Virus record (IMG/VR): IMGVR_UViG_3300032287_000776
Span: 1-44,254 of that record
Direction: 5' to 3' (one strand)
Length of the DNA: 44,254 bases
Origin: a virus
A program made the position numbers and the translations under genes. Within the stretch, counting starts at the first letter, position 1. Each line of letters opens with the position of its first letter. Positions 1 to 7,442 of the stretch are shown here, piece by piece. Below the pieces are notes generated by a model. That model saw nothing but the letters and a program-made list of their open reading frames with translations. It had not been told where the DNA came from and did no database searches.

Positions 1-1850
1 GCTTCAGTTGCTAACAAAGAAGAAGCTGGGATTTGTGTTCTAAAAGTTAAGCCACCACCAGCACCACCACCTCCACCGATTTGTCCCGCGTTGACTCGTC
101 CAGATGCACCTCCCCCACCACCAGCAATTACAAGAACATCAACCGATCTTGCTCCTACTGGCTTCGTCCAAGTTCCTGACGAGGTAAAGATTTGAACGTC
201 AGTTGGAGTTGCTGTTCCAGCAGGGCCAGTCGCGCCTGTGGAACCCGTAGAACCATTAGTTCCTGCCACACCAGTTGCGCCAGTGCTACCAACCCCAGTT
301 GCTCCCGTACTCCCGTCATTACCAGCAACCCCAGTAGCCCCAGTCGCTCCTTGTGGCCCAAGTTGGTTATACATAACCTGCATAACAGTAATTATTACTG
401 ATGGGATCGCAGGAGCAGGAGAGACTGATGTATTATGGTCGATGCCGATGTTTGTATTGTCAGTTGACCACATCAACTGGAAATTATCTCCAGCAACAAA
501 GTTGTCCATGAAATCCCATGCCGCTACGACATAAGGAGCATTTGATGGGACAGTAAGTCTTGTTGCGGAATCTGCAATATCAGTTCCATTTTTACGGAAC
601 CAGATTTGAACTGTATTTCCAGAACCTCCACCACCATTATTATGAAATTGTGCAGAGAATTGGATGTCGTAAGTTCCAGACGAAGTAAAAGTAATTTGTG
701 ATCCGCTAACGACAGAGATTCCATTCTGCCCAACAACATTATTAACAGTCATTGGATATGCTGTGCTTGCAACAGCAGCAACTTGATCAACATTGCTATA
801 ATACGATCCATAGAATCCAGATGCACCACCAGCACCAGCAGGGCCAGTTGCACCTGTGGATCCCGACCCAGTGGGGCCAGTTGCGCCAGTCGATCCGTTA
901 TTTCCAGCAACGCCCGTGGCTCCAGTCGATCCCGTAGTTCCATCTGTTCCGTTAGTTCCTGCAACTCCCGTAGCACCAGTGCTGCCGATACCCGTGGCCC
1001 CAGTACTGCCTTGATTTCCAGTGGCTCCAGTTGCGCCTGTAGCACCAAGTGGGCCAGTTGATACATATCTCCACGAAAACCAAGTGTTAAGATCAAATGT
1101 GTTTGCGAGTGGCTGAACAAATGGAGTTGCTGATGAAAAATTCCTCTGAACACGAAGATTGATAACATCTCCAGATTCAAGATAAAATGTAGAAGCAACA
1201 CTTTGCGTGTAATTTTGCGTTGTTGCCAGAAGTGCCGATTGAGCTATTGTGACCTGTTCTGCTGTTGGAGTGCGAGTTATATCAATAGAAACAGTCCCGT
1301 TTAGTGATGTATTCCAAGTACCCCCATTTGCGGCTACGCTCGCATTAAACTCCAGTTGGTATAGTCCAGCTTGAGCTACAACGAAATCAGCGGAACTTGC
1401 GGCGTGGGTGATATACCCATTGCTATTGTTCCAAGACGCATCACCATCGAAGGTAATGTCTGTGCTTCCGTTATTAAGATTTTGCTGTGCAGTCTTGTAA
1501 TAAGTCGATTGATATAATGGAGCGGCAGGAGAAGTCAATCCTGTGGCTCCAGTCAAGCCCGTGGCCCCAGTCGATCCAGATCCTGCGGGGCCAGTGCTTC
1601 CAGTACTTCCTTGACTTCCAACTCCCGTGGCTCCAGTAGCCCCTGTAATACTTAACCCGCTTGCCCCAACTAGGCCAGTTGCGCCAGTAGCACCACTCGT
1701 ACCGATGCCAGTTGCGCCTGTGCTTCCAACGCCAGTTGCGCCTGTTGGCCCTCCAGATGGGCCTGTGGCCCCAGTAGAACCGATAGCCGCAGTTGATTGA
1801 CTGCCAGTAAAATCTAGTTTACCAGTGAAGGGGTTGAATGTAATTGCCAT
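1..1850 (-). CDS. Collagen-like tail fibre protein, C-terminus cut off by window edge
   Basis: The frame is open from ATG 1850 to the left edge, at least 616 residues. After a short head (MAITFNPFTGKLDFTG) it alternates collagen-like Gly-X-Y stretches rich in GATG and GSTG triplets (about residues 22-107, 268-345 and 486-555) with two globular inserts (about 111-265 and 346-485). The inserts look like C1q/TNF-type beta sandwiches from their length and alternating beta pattern. The last visible part (VDVLVIAGGGGGA, then GGGGGAGGG) matches the glycine-rich domain found near the tips of many phage fibres. Collagen-like trimeric fibres are well known in phages, so a host-binding or side-fibre role is inferred. 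The start follows the 87-aa gene by one base. Confidence 0.85.
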   Translation of the reverse strand, partial: MAITFNPFTGKLDFTGSQSTAAIGSTGATGPSGGPTGATGVGSTGATGIGTSGATGATGLVGASGLSITGATGATGVGSQGSTGSTGPAGSGSTGATGLTGATGLTSPAAPLYQSTYYKTAQQNLNNGSTDITFDGDASWNNSNGYITHAASSADFVVAQAGLYQLEFNASVAANGGTWNTSLNGTVSIDITRTPTAEQVTIAQSALLATTQNYTQSVASTFYLESGDVINLRVQRNFSSATPFVQPLANTFDLNTWFSWRYVSTGPLGATGATGATGNQGSTGATGIGSTGATGVAGTNGTDGTTGSTGATGVAGNNGSTGATGPTGSGSTGATGPAGAGGASGFYGSYYSNVDQVAAVASTAYPMTVNNVVGQNGISVVSGSQITFTSSGTYDIQFSAQFHNNGGGGSGNTVQIWFRKNGTDIADSATRLTVPSNAPYVVAAWDFMDNFVAGDNFQLMWSTDNTNIGIDHNTSVSPAPAIPSVIITVMQVMYNQLGPQGATGATGVAGNDGSTGATGVGSTGATGVAGTNGSTGSTGATGPAGTATPTDVQIFTSSGTWTKPVGARSVDVLVIAGGGGGASGRVNAGQIGGGGGAGGGLTFRTQIPASSLLATE

Positions 1851-1851
1851 A

Positions 1852-2115
1852 TTATGCTATGCTCACCATTACTAAATTTGCATCATTTGTAGTGGGAGGT
1901 TGCACGGAATATGTCAATGTAAGGGTTGCAACAACCACAGATGCTTTGCTGTAAACTACAGTTGCGATATTGTTCGTCGAACCATAGTAAGTCAATGCAA
2001 GTTCGTCATATTCTGGGATTTGAAATCCTTGAATAGAGTTAGCGATATTAGAAACCCCATCAAGAACAAGATGACGGAATTTTGCTGTGTCGAGGATTGA
2101 AGGGATATCGTCCAT
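1852..2115 (-). CDS. Small conserved phage protein next to the capsid gene
   Basis: This 87-residue protein (MDDIPSILDTAKFRHLVLDG start) has a central 'GFQIPEYDELALTYYGST' segment followed by beta-rich 'VVYSKASVVVATLTLTY'. I have the impression of similar short proteins beside tail-fibre or virion genes in other phages, but I cannot name a family. It lies between capsid and fibre, with its stop one base before the fibre start, so a small virion or fibre-attachment role is plausible but is inferred from position only. There are no cysteines, signal peptide or membrane segment. Confidence 0.75.
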   Translation of the reverse strand: MDDIPSILDTAKFRHLVLDGVSNIANSIQGFQIPEYDELALTYYGSTNNIATVVYSKASVVVATLTLTYSVQPPTTNDANLVMVSIA

Positions 2116-2138
2116 ATGTGTGAATGTTAAGCTGATGA

Positions 2139-2170
2139 GGTGGCAGAGTCAAGTTATTAACTCTGCCACC
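2139..2170 (-). terminator. Strong stem-loop after the capsid gene
   Basis: A perfect 11-bp inverted repeat (GGTGGCAGAGT / ACTCTGCCACC) with a 10-nt loop begins 14 bases after the capsid stop codon in the transcript. No U-tract follows on the minus strand. It is therefore either a terminator lacking the classic tail or an mRNA-stabilising or processing hairpin that separates abundant capsid mRNA from the downstream genes. Confidence 0.5.
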
Positions 2171-2184
2171 GATATCAATTCAAC

Positions 2185-3372
2185 TTACACGCAAGGTGCG
2201 GGATTCACATCATCTTGGCAACGCTTGTAGACAATCGCCACAACATTCTGTGGACGAATTGGTTGGATAGCGCGTTGGATTTGATAAATATGCTGCCCAA
2301 AGTCACCATAAAGGTTGCAATCGTTATCACGGAAGTACGTCCACTCCAGTTCACCCATCGCGAGTTGGGGAGCGAAACGGAAGGTTCCTTCACCAACGTA
2401 GCTTTCGGGGACGAGACGCTTGAACGCATTACCTGCGATAACAAACATGACTTCGTAATCGGCAGCCACCCATGCTGGGTTACGGCGTTGAGCGAAGCCA
2501 TTTGTTACGGCAGTCGAGACGATTGGGTTAACAAGGGTGAGGACACCAGCGACATTCGCGGTAGCGCGAAGGGGTTGCTGATCGATACCGAATGCAAAAC
2601 CACGATAACCCTGAAATGAGTAGCCAGAGATGGCAGTCTCACCAAGTTTGAACGAACCAGTGGTCAAGCCGATCAGATCTTCCTTAACGTCCGCATCGTT
2701 GCGGAAGTTTTCGATTTGATCAGCGGAAGCGATAACTTGGAAGAATTCACCCTCGGAGGTAGCGAATGGTTCAGCAAGCATCTCTTCACGGAGGAACGTA
2801 CCGAGTTTGTACAGAGTCTTGAAGTTCATAGGAGCGTCAGGAACCTTGTTAGCAAACAGGGTGTTGATCTGCTGCATATCGCCAGTCAAGTTAGCAGAAA
2901 AAGTAGCAGTGGAATCCACAACATATTTAATGCCAGACTGAATCAAATACTGATAACGGATGTCAGCATTAATAAGCTGGAGGATCGTCTTTTCGAGCGA
3001 AACTTGAGCTTGTAGGTAAGAACCTTTAAAAGCTGTACGGGCTTGCTTTACGCAAACACGTGGCCCAGCACCACGAAGGGTCTGAAGTTGGAACTGATAC
3101 TCAGTCGAGCCAACAACGTCAGGGGTTGCTCCAACACCGCAGAGGGTGGTGTCGTTAACGAAGGTAGGAGCAGCGAGAGAAGCGGCGGGGACTGCCATTT
3201 CCTCAACAACGCTACGGACAACGTCAGAGACGTTAGGAAGCGTTCCACCATCGATGGAGTTAATGTAAGGACTCTTACGGGCGAGAACTCGTCCGATTTG
3301 TCCGATGATACGATTTACGTCTTTGCTTGCAAAGTTTTGGATTGCAGCAAGTGAGATGCACTCTTGAGCCAT
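2185..3372 (-). CDS. Probable major capsid protein
   Basis: This 395-residue protein starts MAQECISLAAIQNFASKDVN. It is assigned mainly by position: it lies downstream of portal and scaffold, is the expected size for an HK97-fold capsid subunit, has its own promoter candidate, and is followed by a strong hairpin. The sequence is a mixed alpha/beta soluble protein with no signal peptide or membrane segment. Its C-terminal third (FRFAPQLAMGELEWTYFRDN, then cysteines near the end) is compatible with a capsid P domain, though I recognise no diagnostic motif. Two glycosyltransferase genes intervene between it and the scaffold. An alternative is another abundant head protein. Confidence 0.75.
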   Translation of the reverse strand: MAQECISLAAIQNFASKDVNRIIGQIGRVLARKSPYINSIDGGTLPNVSDVVRSVVEEMAVPAASLAAPTFVNDTTLCGVGATPDVVGSTEYQFQLQTLRGAGPRVCVKQARTAFKGSYLQAQVSLEKTILQLINADIRYQYLIQSGIKYVVDSTATFSANLTGDMQQINTLFANKVPDAPMNFKTLYKLGTFLREEMLAEPFATSEGEFFQVIASADQIENFRNDADVKEDLIGLTTGSFKLGETAISGYSFQGYRGFAFGIDQQPLRATANVAGVLTLVNPIVSTAVTNGFAQRRNPAWVAADYEVMFVIAGNAFKRLVPESYVGEGTFRFAPQLAMGELEWTYFRDNDCNLYGDFGQHIYQIQRAIQPIRPQNVVAIVYKRCQDDVNPAPCV

Positions 3373-3625
3373 AATTTTAGTTTTCTAATTAATTGTTTGT
3401 TTTGGGTTTGTTCTGCTTGAACTCCCGAAGAAAAATTCTACGGGCAACATTCAAGACGATAAGATCCGCTACGCAGTTCTTAACGATTTGTTTCTTGATT
3501 TGGTTGCCCCGGCACGTTGGGCGTTGTTCGGCCTGATTGCGGATTTTTTGACTTCCACAGAGTCACCAGAATAACGAATCTGGCACGTCGAGTTATTGAT
3601 CTTTTATATCATTACAAAAACATTG
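3373..3625. other. 253-bp gap upstream of the capsid gene with coding-like but start-less frames
   Basis: This is the longest non-annotated stretch in the left half. Two overlapping minus-strand frames look protein-like but lack an ATG. One is open from about 3600 to 3469 (segments STCQIRYSGDSVEVKKSAIR and AGATKSRNKSL; a GTG at 3558 would give 29 aa). The other is open to a TAA near 3394 (segment KNCVADLIVLNVARRIFLRE). Together they could be the remains of one frameshifted small gene, or the gap could simply be a long capsid 5' leader. A promoter candidate sits at its upstream end. Confidence 0.35.
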
Positions 3626-3629
3626 TCAA
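3603..3629 (-). promoter_or_regulatory. Candidate sigma70-type promoter for the capsid gene
   Basis: The minus strand has TTGACA (3629-3624), a 15-nt spacer and TATAAA (3608-3603). The -35 box is a perfect consensus and overlaps the stop codon of the upstream glycosyltransferase; the spacer is slightly short. Placement at the head of a 253-bp untranslated gap before the capsid supports a dedicated late promoter, but this is inferred. Confidence 0.45.
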
Positions 3630-4219
3630 ATTATATTTAAAATATTTTTTAGGTATTGAGATTTAGGAATATTATTCTCCAGTTTTGCGTGAATTAAATT
3701 CGTTTCGATTTTATCAAGTTTTCCAGATTCGTTAAAAATATCATCTTCGTTTTTTAACACTCCACCCACATGAAGATCGTTGGAAAGTATTGTGTTTATG
3801 ACGTGAGCGCACATTTCTTTAGTTGTATGAAAAATATAAGATGGTTGCCCAGACAAAAGAAGCAATGATCCAGTCTTCTCTACCTCATCAGCGAGTTGTG
3901 GAGTGAATGAAACATTAGCAACATCATAATCACTCATCCATCCACCACCAGCAGCATGGAGCGCACACCAGCGCGAAAAACGAGCGCAAATGAAAGCAAA
4001 ATTATGTTGCAACTCGTTGGGTAGAACTGGAGCGAGTCGAGTTAATTTCGTCATTAGCTTGAGGTGAAGTGGACTCCCCTGCGCGTGTGACCTATTCAGC
4101 ATCACTGGTTCCCATCCTTGAGCTTCCCAAGTCGATTTCCACACGTTTGCACAAGCAAATTGTTCGTCCTGTGGACGCAGTTGCACACTCTCGTAGTATG
4201 AATAGATTTTTGGTTTCAT
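3626..4219 (-). CDS. Small glycosyltransferase with DXD sugar-binding motif
   Basis: This 197-residue protein has the arrangement of the DXD-containing Gly_transf_sug type: an N-terminal KIYSYYESV strand, an FSRWCALHAAGGGW segment (about 81-94) and an acidic SDYDV motif with D97 and D99, which would bind the divalent metal and nucleotide sugar. It overlaps the upstream glycosyltransferase stop by one base (TAATG), suggesting translational coupling. Lying immediately before the capsid, it may glycosylate a virion component, but acceptor and sugar are unknown. It is shorter than typical members, and the C-terminal 60 residues are AT-rich and poorly conserved-looking. Confidence 0.75.
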   Translation of the reverse strand: MKPKIYSYYESVQLRPQDEQFACANVWKSTWEAQGWEPVMLNRSHAQGSPLHLKLMTKLTRLAPVLPNELQHNFAFICARFSRWCALHAAGGGWMSDYDVANVSFTPQLADEVEKTGSLLLLSGQPSYIFHTTKEMCAHVINTILSNDLHVGGVLKNEDDIFNESGKLDKIETNLIHAKLENNIPKSQYLKNILNII

Positions 4220-5208
4220 TAGTATGCCTTAATTCCAACATTAAAGACTGGAACACCCAAGTCGATGTGGGGTTGGTGTCCTGCGTCCATTGCTTTTTTG
4301 CAGAATGAAATATCGTCAGGGTAAAAAGGCCCATGTTTGATATCAGGGAACTTTTTCTTGATATCTTGAAGCACCCGACGATGGATTAGCAAACATCCAC
4401 TGCCCACCCAGTCAACCGCCTCAACAGAATCCGTGCAGACCCGTGCTTTTTTACCCAAATCTGACTTTGAACAGTCGATTGAAGCGTCATCCAAGTTAGC
4501 AAAGTACGCTGCACCAACAAGAGACTTCCCTGCGCCGATCAAACGATGAACAATGTGCTTCTGTAAGTGCGAATCGTGGATATTTCGAGCAGCACCAATT
4601 GTTGCCTTTGCCCACTGTGGTCTTCCAATGGATGGGATGATGTTATTGTCAAGCAAAAGCAACCATTTTGCGTCTGTGGCTAAGAATTTCTCTGCAAGGT
4701 CATTTCGTGACTTGTAAAAGTTGTTTTCGTCGCTAGAAACGTCAAATCGGATCTTGTCACGTCCAAAATCAAGCGCAATGTTGATTAAAGCAAGTGTAGT
4801 GATTGGATTTGTGGCTTTATTAGCCGAAAAACCAACGAAAATGTCCCTTCCTGCAAACTCTGCACGATACGATGGCAACCCCTCATTGGTTCGGGATTCT
4901 ACAATATTTGACTGTAGAGTATCGTTAAATGGTACTTTTTCGGCAACATCTTCGATAATCGGTTGTTTAATTTCTTCTGGAGTTGGTAATTCCATCTTTT
5001 CTAGCACTTTTGGAACTGGTTTGCGTCTGCGTTTAGGTTTTCGGTCTAATTTGATCATAGGTTCGTCGAGATGTGAAAAATCTCTTTGTTGTTTATTTAT
5101 TTCTGGTTGTGGTTGTGGACGCTGAACTTGTCCTTGTCTTGCAAATGGATCAAAAGAATCCAATGCATTCATGGTGATTCGCTCATCTGGCGATACTTTT
5201 GGTTCCAT
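4219..5208 (-). CDS. GT-A-like glycosyltransferase with disordered basic N-terminus
   Basis: This 329-residue protein has about 100 N-terminal residues of low-complexity, Pro/Gln/Lys-rich sequence (including KPKRRRKPVPK). The remainder resembles a GT2-like nucleotide-sugar transferase domain: FVGFSANKATNPITTLALI, then WLLLLDNNIIPSIG (about 182-195), VDWVGSGCLLIHRRVL (266-280) and a C-terminal FYPDDISFCKKAMDAGH segment. The metal-binding position that is usually D-D-D or D-X-D reads D-N-N (187-189), which could weaken or alter metal use. It sits between scaffold and capsid and is coupled to the next glycosyltransferase. The tail could anchor it to DNA or to a virion protein; this is inference. 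Confidence 0.7.
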   Translation of the reverse strand: MEPKVSPDERITMNALDSFDPFARQGQVQRPQPQPEINKQQRDFSHLDEPMIKLDRKPKRRRKPVPKVLEKMELPTPEEIKQPIIEDVAEKVPFNDTLQSNIVESRTNEGLPSYRAEFAGRDIFVGFSANKATNPITTLALINIALDFGRDKIRFDVSSDENNFYKSRNDLAEKFLATDAKWLLLLDNNIIPSIGRPQWAKATIGAARNIHDSHLQKHIVHRLIGAGKSLVGAAYFANLDDASIDCSKSDLGKKARVCTDSVEAVDWVGSGCLLIHRRVLQDIKKKFPDIKHGPFYPDDISFCKKAMDAGHQPHIDLGVPVFNVGIKAY

Positions 5209-5245
5209 AGATATAATGTGGCTTTAACTATATAAATTTATGTAT

Positions 5246-5269
5246 AAGTATACTAACTTTAGTATACTT
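5246..5269 (-). promoter_or_regulatory. Perfect 11-bp AT-rich inverted repeat between scaffold and glycosyltransferase genes
   Basis: AAGTATACTAA and TTAGTATACTT are exact inverse copies separated by two bases, abutting the scaffold stop codon. In RNA this is a tight hairpin without a following U-run; in DNA it is a good dimeric operator candidate. It marks the boundary between head assembly genes and the glycosyltransferase pair. Confidence 0.4.
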
Positions 5270-6522
5270 TAACCACCTAGTGCTTCATCAAGCCCAAGAT
5301 CAATGGCATCCATTGAATTCATCTTCAATCGGTCGTTGAGGGTGGATTTGATGCTATGCTGACCAGTGATAGTTTGACGAGGCATCTTTCCTGCACCCTT
5401 TAACTTATTGTTCTCTTCACGCAAGGCTTTTAGTTCTGCCATGTATTTAGCTTTCCCCTCCTGCTCAACTCGTAGTTGCTCAGTTAGGACGTGCGAGAAT
5501 ACTGCTGCCGCTGCCACATTAGCCCGTTCTTGCGCGTTGGTGGGCCACAGAGCAGAGTTAAACTTTTCAGCAAGGGATTGCACCTGTGCATTGTGTCTCT
5601 GGACTTGTTCTAGCTTCTCTGGGGTTGCGTCTTTAGGTGCTTCCGCAAACCTAGCCCACGGAAGTTCTTTGGTGATGGAATCGATATGCTGATCGATCTG
5701 CTCAACTTCTTTGTGATACCACTGTCCTTTCTCTTGCTCACGTTGAGCAAGAATCTGCTCTGCATTTTGTGCGGCATTTTCAATTTCTTGTTCTTGCTTT
5801 TCTTTGAGATCAACAACATCAACAAGATTGCGTTTTAGACGCTCCGAATCGGTAAGTGGTAGCTTGTCGATTGCATTGTTCTTCCACCAACTTTGATCTA
5901 CGGCATCAGGCCCGCCCGCTTTTTCAATCGATTCAATAACGTCCTCGCTTGCTCCGTTTTTGCGAAGAATGCTGTAGATATTCTCCTTAGCAGACGCAAT
6001 TGGTTGGTTGTATTTCGATTGAAACTCTGGGTCGTTTTTGATATCGAAGATTGCACGGAATTTCTTCAATTCATCGTAGTCATCAGGTGCTTTAAACTCC
6101 TGTTGACGTGATTCCATCTCGACAACACGTTGACGCAGTTGCTCTGCTTCCTCGGATTGTTTTTTGTAGGTGCTTGCCGTTTCTTGAAGTTTTCGCCAGT
6201 TAGAACGATTAACCTCCGAAAGATTGCGAGGTTGCTCGATTGAAGCAATTTCTGGATCCAATTCGACTTCTGGAGTTGCAGGTGCTTCTGGAGTCTCTGT
6301 AGATTCCGTGGTTTCAGTAACCTCTTGCTCTGGTTCCTCGATTGGTTCAATTTCCTCAGTTTCGGCAGGTTCCTCTGCGTACACTGGCTCAACTCCGCTT
6401 AGTGCAGCGTCAAGTAGTGCATCGATTTGATTTTCAGTTGATTCATCAATCGGATCTGCGTCCAATGATGGGTTTCCGTATCCAGTAACACTGGATTCTG
6501 CTTTTTCGTTTTCGTTTTCCAT
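5269..6522 (-). CDS. Probable head scaffolding protein
   Basis: About 417 residues from the ATG at 6522; an in-frame ATG at 6579 would add 19 residues and overlap the upstream gene by 34 bases. The N-terminal 100 residues are very acidic (many Glu-Pro/Thr-Glu runs). The middle and C-terminal parts are charged, Gln/Glu/Lys-rich and predicted helical or coiled coil (for example AEQLRQRVVEMESRQQ and ELKALREENNKLKGAGK). An acidic, coiled, low-complexity protein between portal and capsid is the normal scaffold profile. The downstream start is preferred because it avoids the overlap and has the same A/T-rich leader as many genes here, although an AGGA lies before the upstream ATG. No protease motif is visible. 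Confidence 0.7.
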   Translation of the reverse strand: MENENEKAESSVTGYGNPSLDADPIDESTENQIDALLDAALSGVEPVYAEEPAETEEIEPIEEPEQEVTETTESTETPEAPATPEVELDPEIASIEQPRNLSEVNRSNWRKLQETASTYKKQSEEAEQLRQRVVEMESRQQEFKAPDDYDELKKFRAIFDIKNDPEFQSKYNQPIASAKENIYSILRKNGASEDVIESIEKAGGPDAVDQSWWKNNAIDKLPLTDSERLKRNLVDVVDLKEKQEQEIENAAQNAEQILAQREQEKGQWYHKEVEQIDQHIDSITKELPWARFAEAPKDATPEKLEQVQRHNAQVQSLAEKFNSALWPTNAQERANVAAAAVFSHVLTEQLRVEQEGKAKYMAELKALREENNKLKGAGKMPRQTITGQHSIKSTLNDRLKMNSMDAIDLGLDEALGG

Positions 6523-6545
6523 AGATTTATTAATTGGTTGTTGAT

Positions 6546-6797
6546 TTACTTCATTGACTTCTCTCCACGGCACTTCCATTTTTTCCTGCTTAAATTATTT
6601 GGTGAATTTGGATCATCCTTCCAGTCACCTTTAATGTTTGCGCTTCTAGCACAATACGCATCACCTTTCGATGTGCCGGGTCGAATACGATCCTTGCCAT
6701 CCTTAGCTTTCCCGGCTTGTCCGTATTCAACTGTCCTCGTTCGACCAGTTGCCTTGTTAGTGATTGTTTTGCTGAACCTTGGTTTGATTTCTGCCAT
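6546..6797 (-). CDS. Small basic conserved phage protein
   Basis: This 83-residue, strongly basic protein contains EYGQAGKAKDGKDRIRPGTS, then KGDAYCARSANIKGDW, DDPNSPNNLSRKKWKC and RGEKSMK. The combination of a KGDAYCARS segment and a C-terminal SPNNLSRxKWKCRG tail recurs in small phage proteins as I recall, usually beside head genes; I know no function. The two cysteines (one in CARS, one in WKC) could form a metal pair. It lies between the portal group and the scaffold. Confidence 0.75.
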   Translation of the reverse strand: MAEIKPRFSKTITNKATGRTRTVEYGQAGKAKDGKDRIRPGTSKGDAYCARSANIKGDWKDDPNSPNNLSRKKWKCRGEKSMK

Positions 6798-6831
6798 ATA
6801 GTTTTGACGTAAATACTAGGTACTTTTTCCG

Positions 6832-7071
6832 TCACATAGACGTGAAGTTCCCTGCGCTTGGATCGGTGCTATCCTGTGAAGAATTTACGCAGTCATCGAT
6901 TTCTCGCAATGCCATCTCAAAACCTTGTTTCAACATGGCTTGCATTGCAACGCCTTCGACGGAAACTTCCGTTATGAAGGGAATTCGACTGCGCAAATAT
7001 AAACGCAATTGACTCCCTGTTTTCTTATCGTAGTCCCGCAGACGTGATGCGTCAGATTCTTCCCATTTCAT
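6832..7071 (-). CDS. Small hypothetical protein in the head-gene cluster
   Basis: This 79-residue soluble protein starts MKWEESDASRLRDYDKKTGS and has a helical middle (VEGVAMQAMLKQGFEMALRE). No family is recognised. It lies between a charged 115-aa protein and the basic 83-aa protein downstream of the portal gene, so a head-assembly or connector-accessory role is possible from position only. The start follows an A/T-rich leader without a Shine-Dalgarno. Confidence 0.65.
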   Translation of the reverse strand: MKWEESDASRLRDYDKKTGSQLRLYLRSRIPFITEVSVEGVAMQAMLKQGFEMALREIDDCVNSSQDSTDPSAGNFTSM

Positions 7072-7090
7072 ATTTATTTATTAATATATT

Positions 7091-7438
7091 TTATTTCATC
7101 ATCGACTTAACTTTGGATTTAACTTTTCGGTAAGCCTTTTTGCCAGCTTCGACCAATTGCTCTGGAGATACGATGCCTTGGTCGCTCATTCCTTGTTTTT
7201 CGATGCGATCATAATTTGCTTTTTCTTTTGCGGAATATTCTGCTTTCTTTTCCATTTCCTTTTCAGATTCAGAAAGCAAGTCCTCAACTTCCGCTTCTTT
7301 GTCTTTAGGCGTTGGAAGAGGTTCAACTTTTTTCATAAGTTTAGCCTCTTTTTCGCTAATAGCACCCAAAGCACCTCCTTTGGGAAATGCTGATTTATTG
7401 TCTGCAAGTTTGCTGATGATTTTGGCTCTGTCTGGCAT
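7091..7438 (-). CDS. Charged helical protein downstream of portal
   Basis: This 115-residue protein is highly charged, with a coiled middle (SESEKEMEKKAEYSAKEKAN) and a basic C-terminus (KAYRKVKSKVKSMMK). The start (MPDRAKIISKLADNKSAFPK) lies four bases after the portal stop. No enzyme motif is seen. The high Lys/Glu content suggests a small structural or assembly protein, perhaps an internal virion or decoration component. The function is unassigned. Confidence 0.65.
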   Translation of the reverse strand: MPDRAKIISKLADNKSAFPKGGALGAISEKEAKLMKKVEPLPTPKDKEAEVEDLLSESEKEMEKKAEYSAKEKANYDRIEKQGMSDQGIVSPEQLVEAGKKAYRKVKSKVKSMMK

Positions 7439-7442
7439 AATA

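Noticed and set aside
1-1850. Repeated short motifs in the fibre gene considered as a CRISPR or tandem repeat array
   Set aside because: The repeats follow Gly-X-Y codons in one frame, with variable spacing and no spacers.
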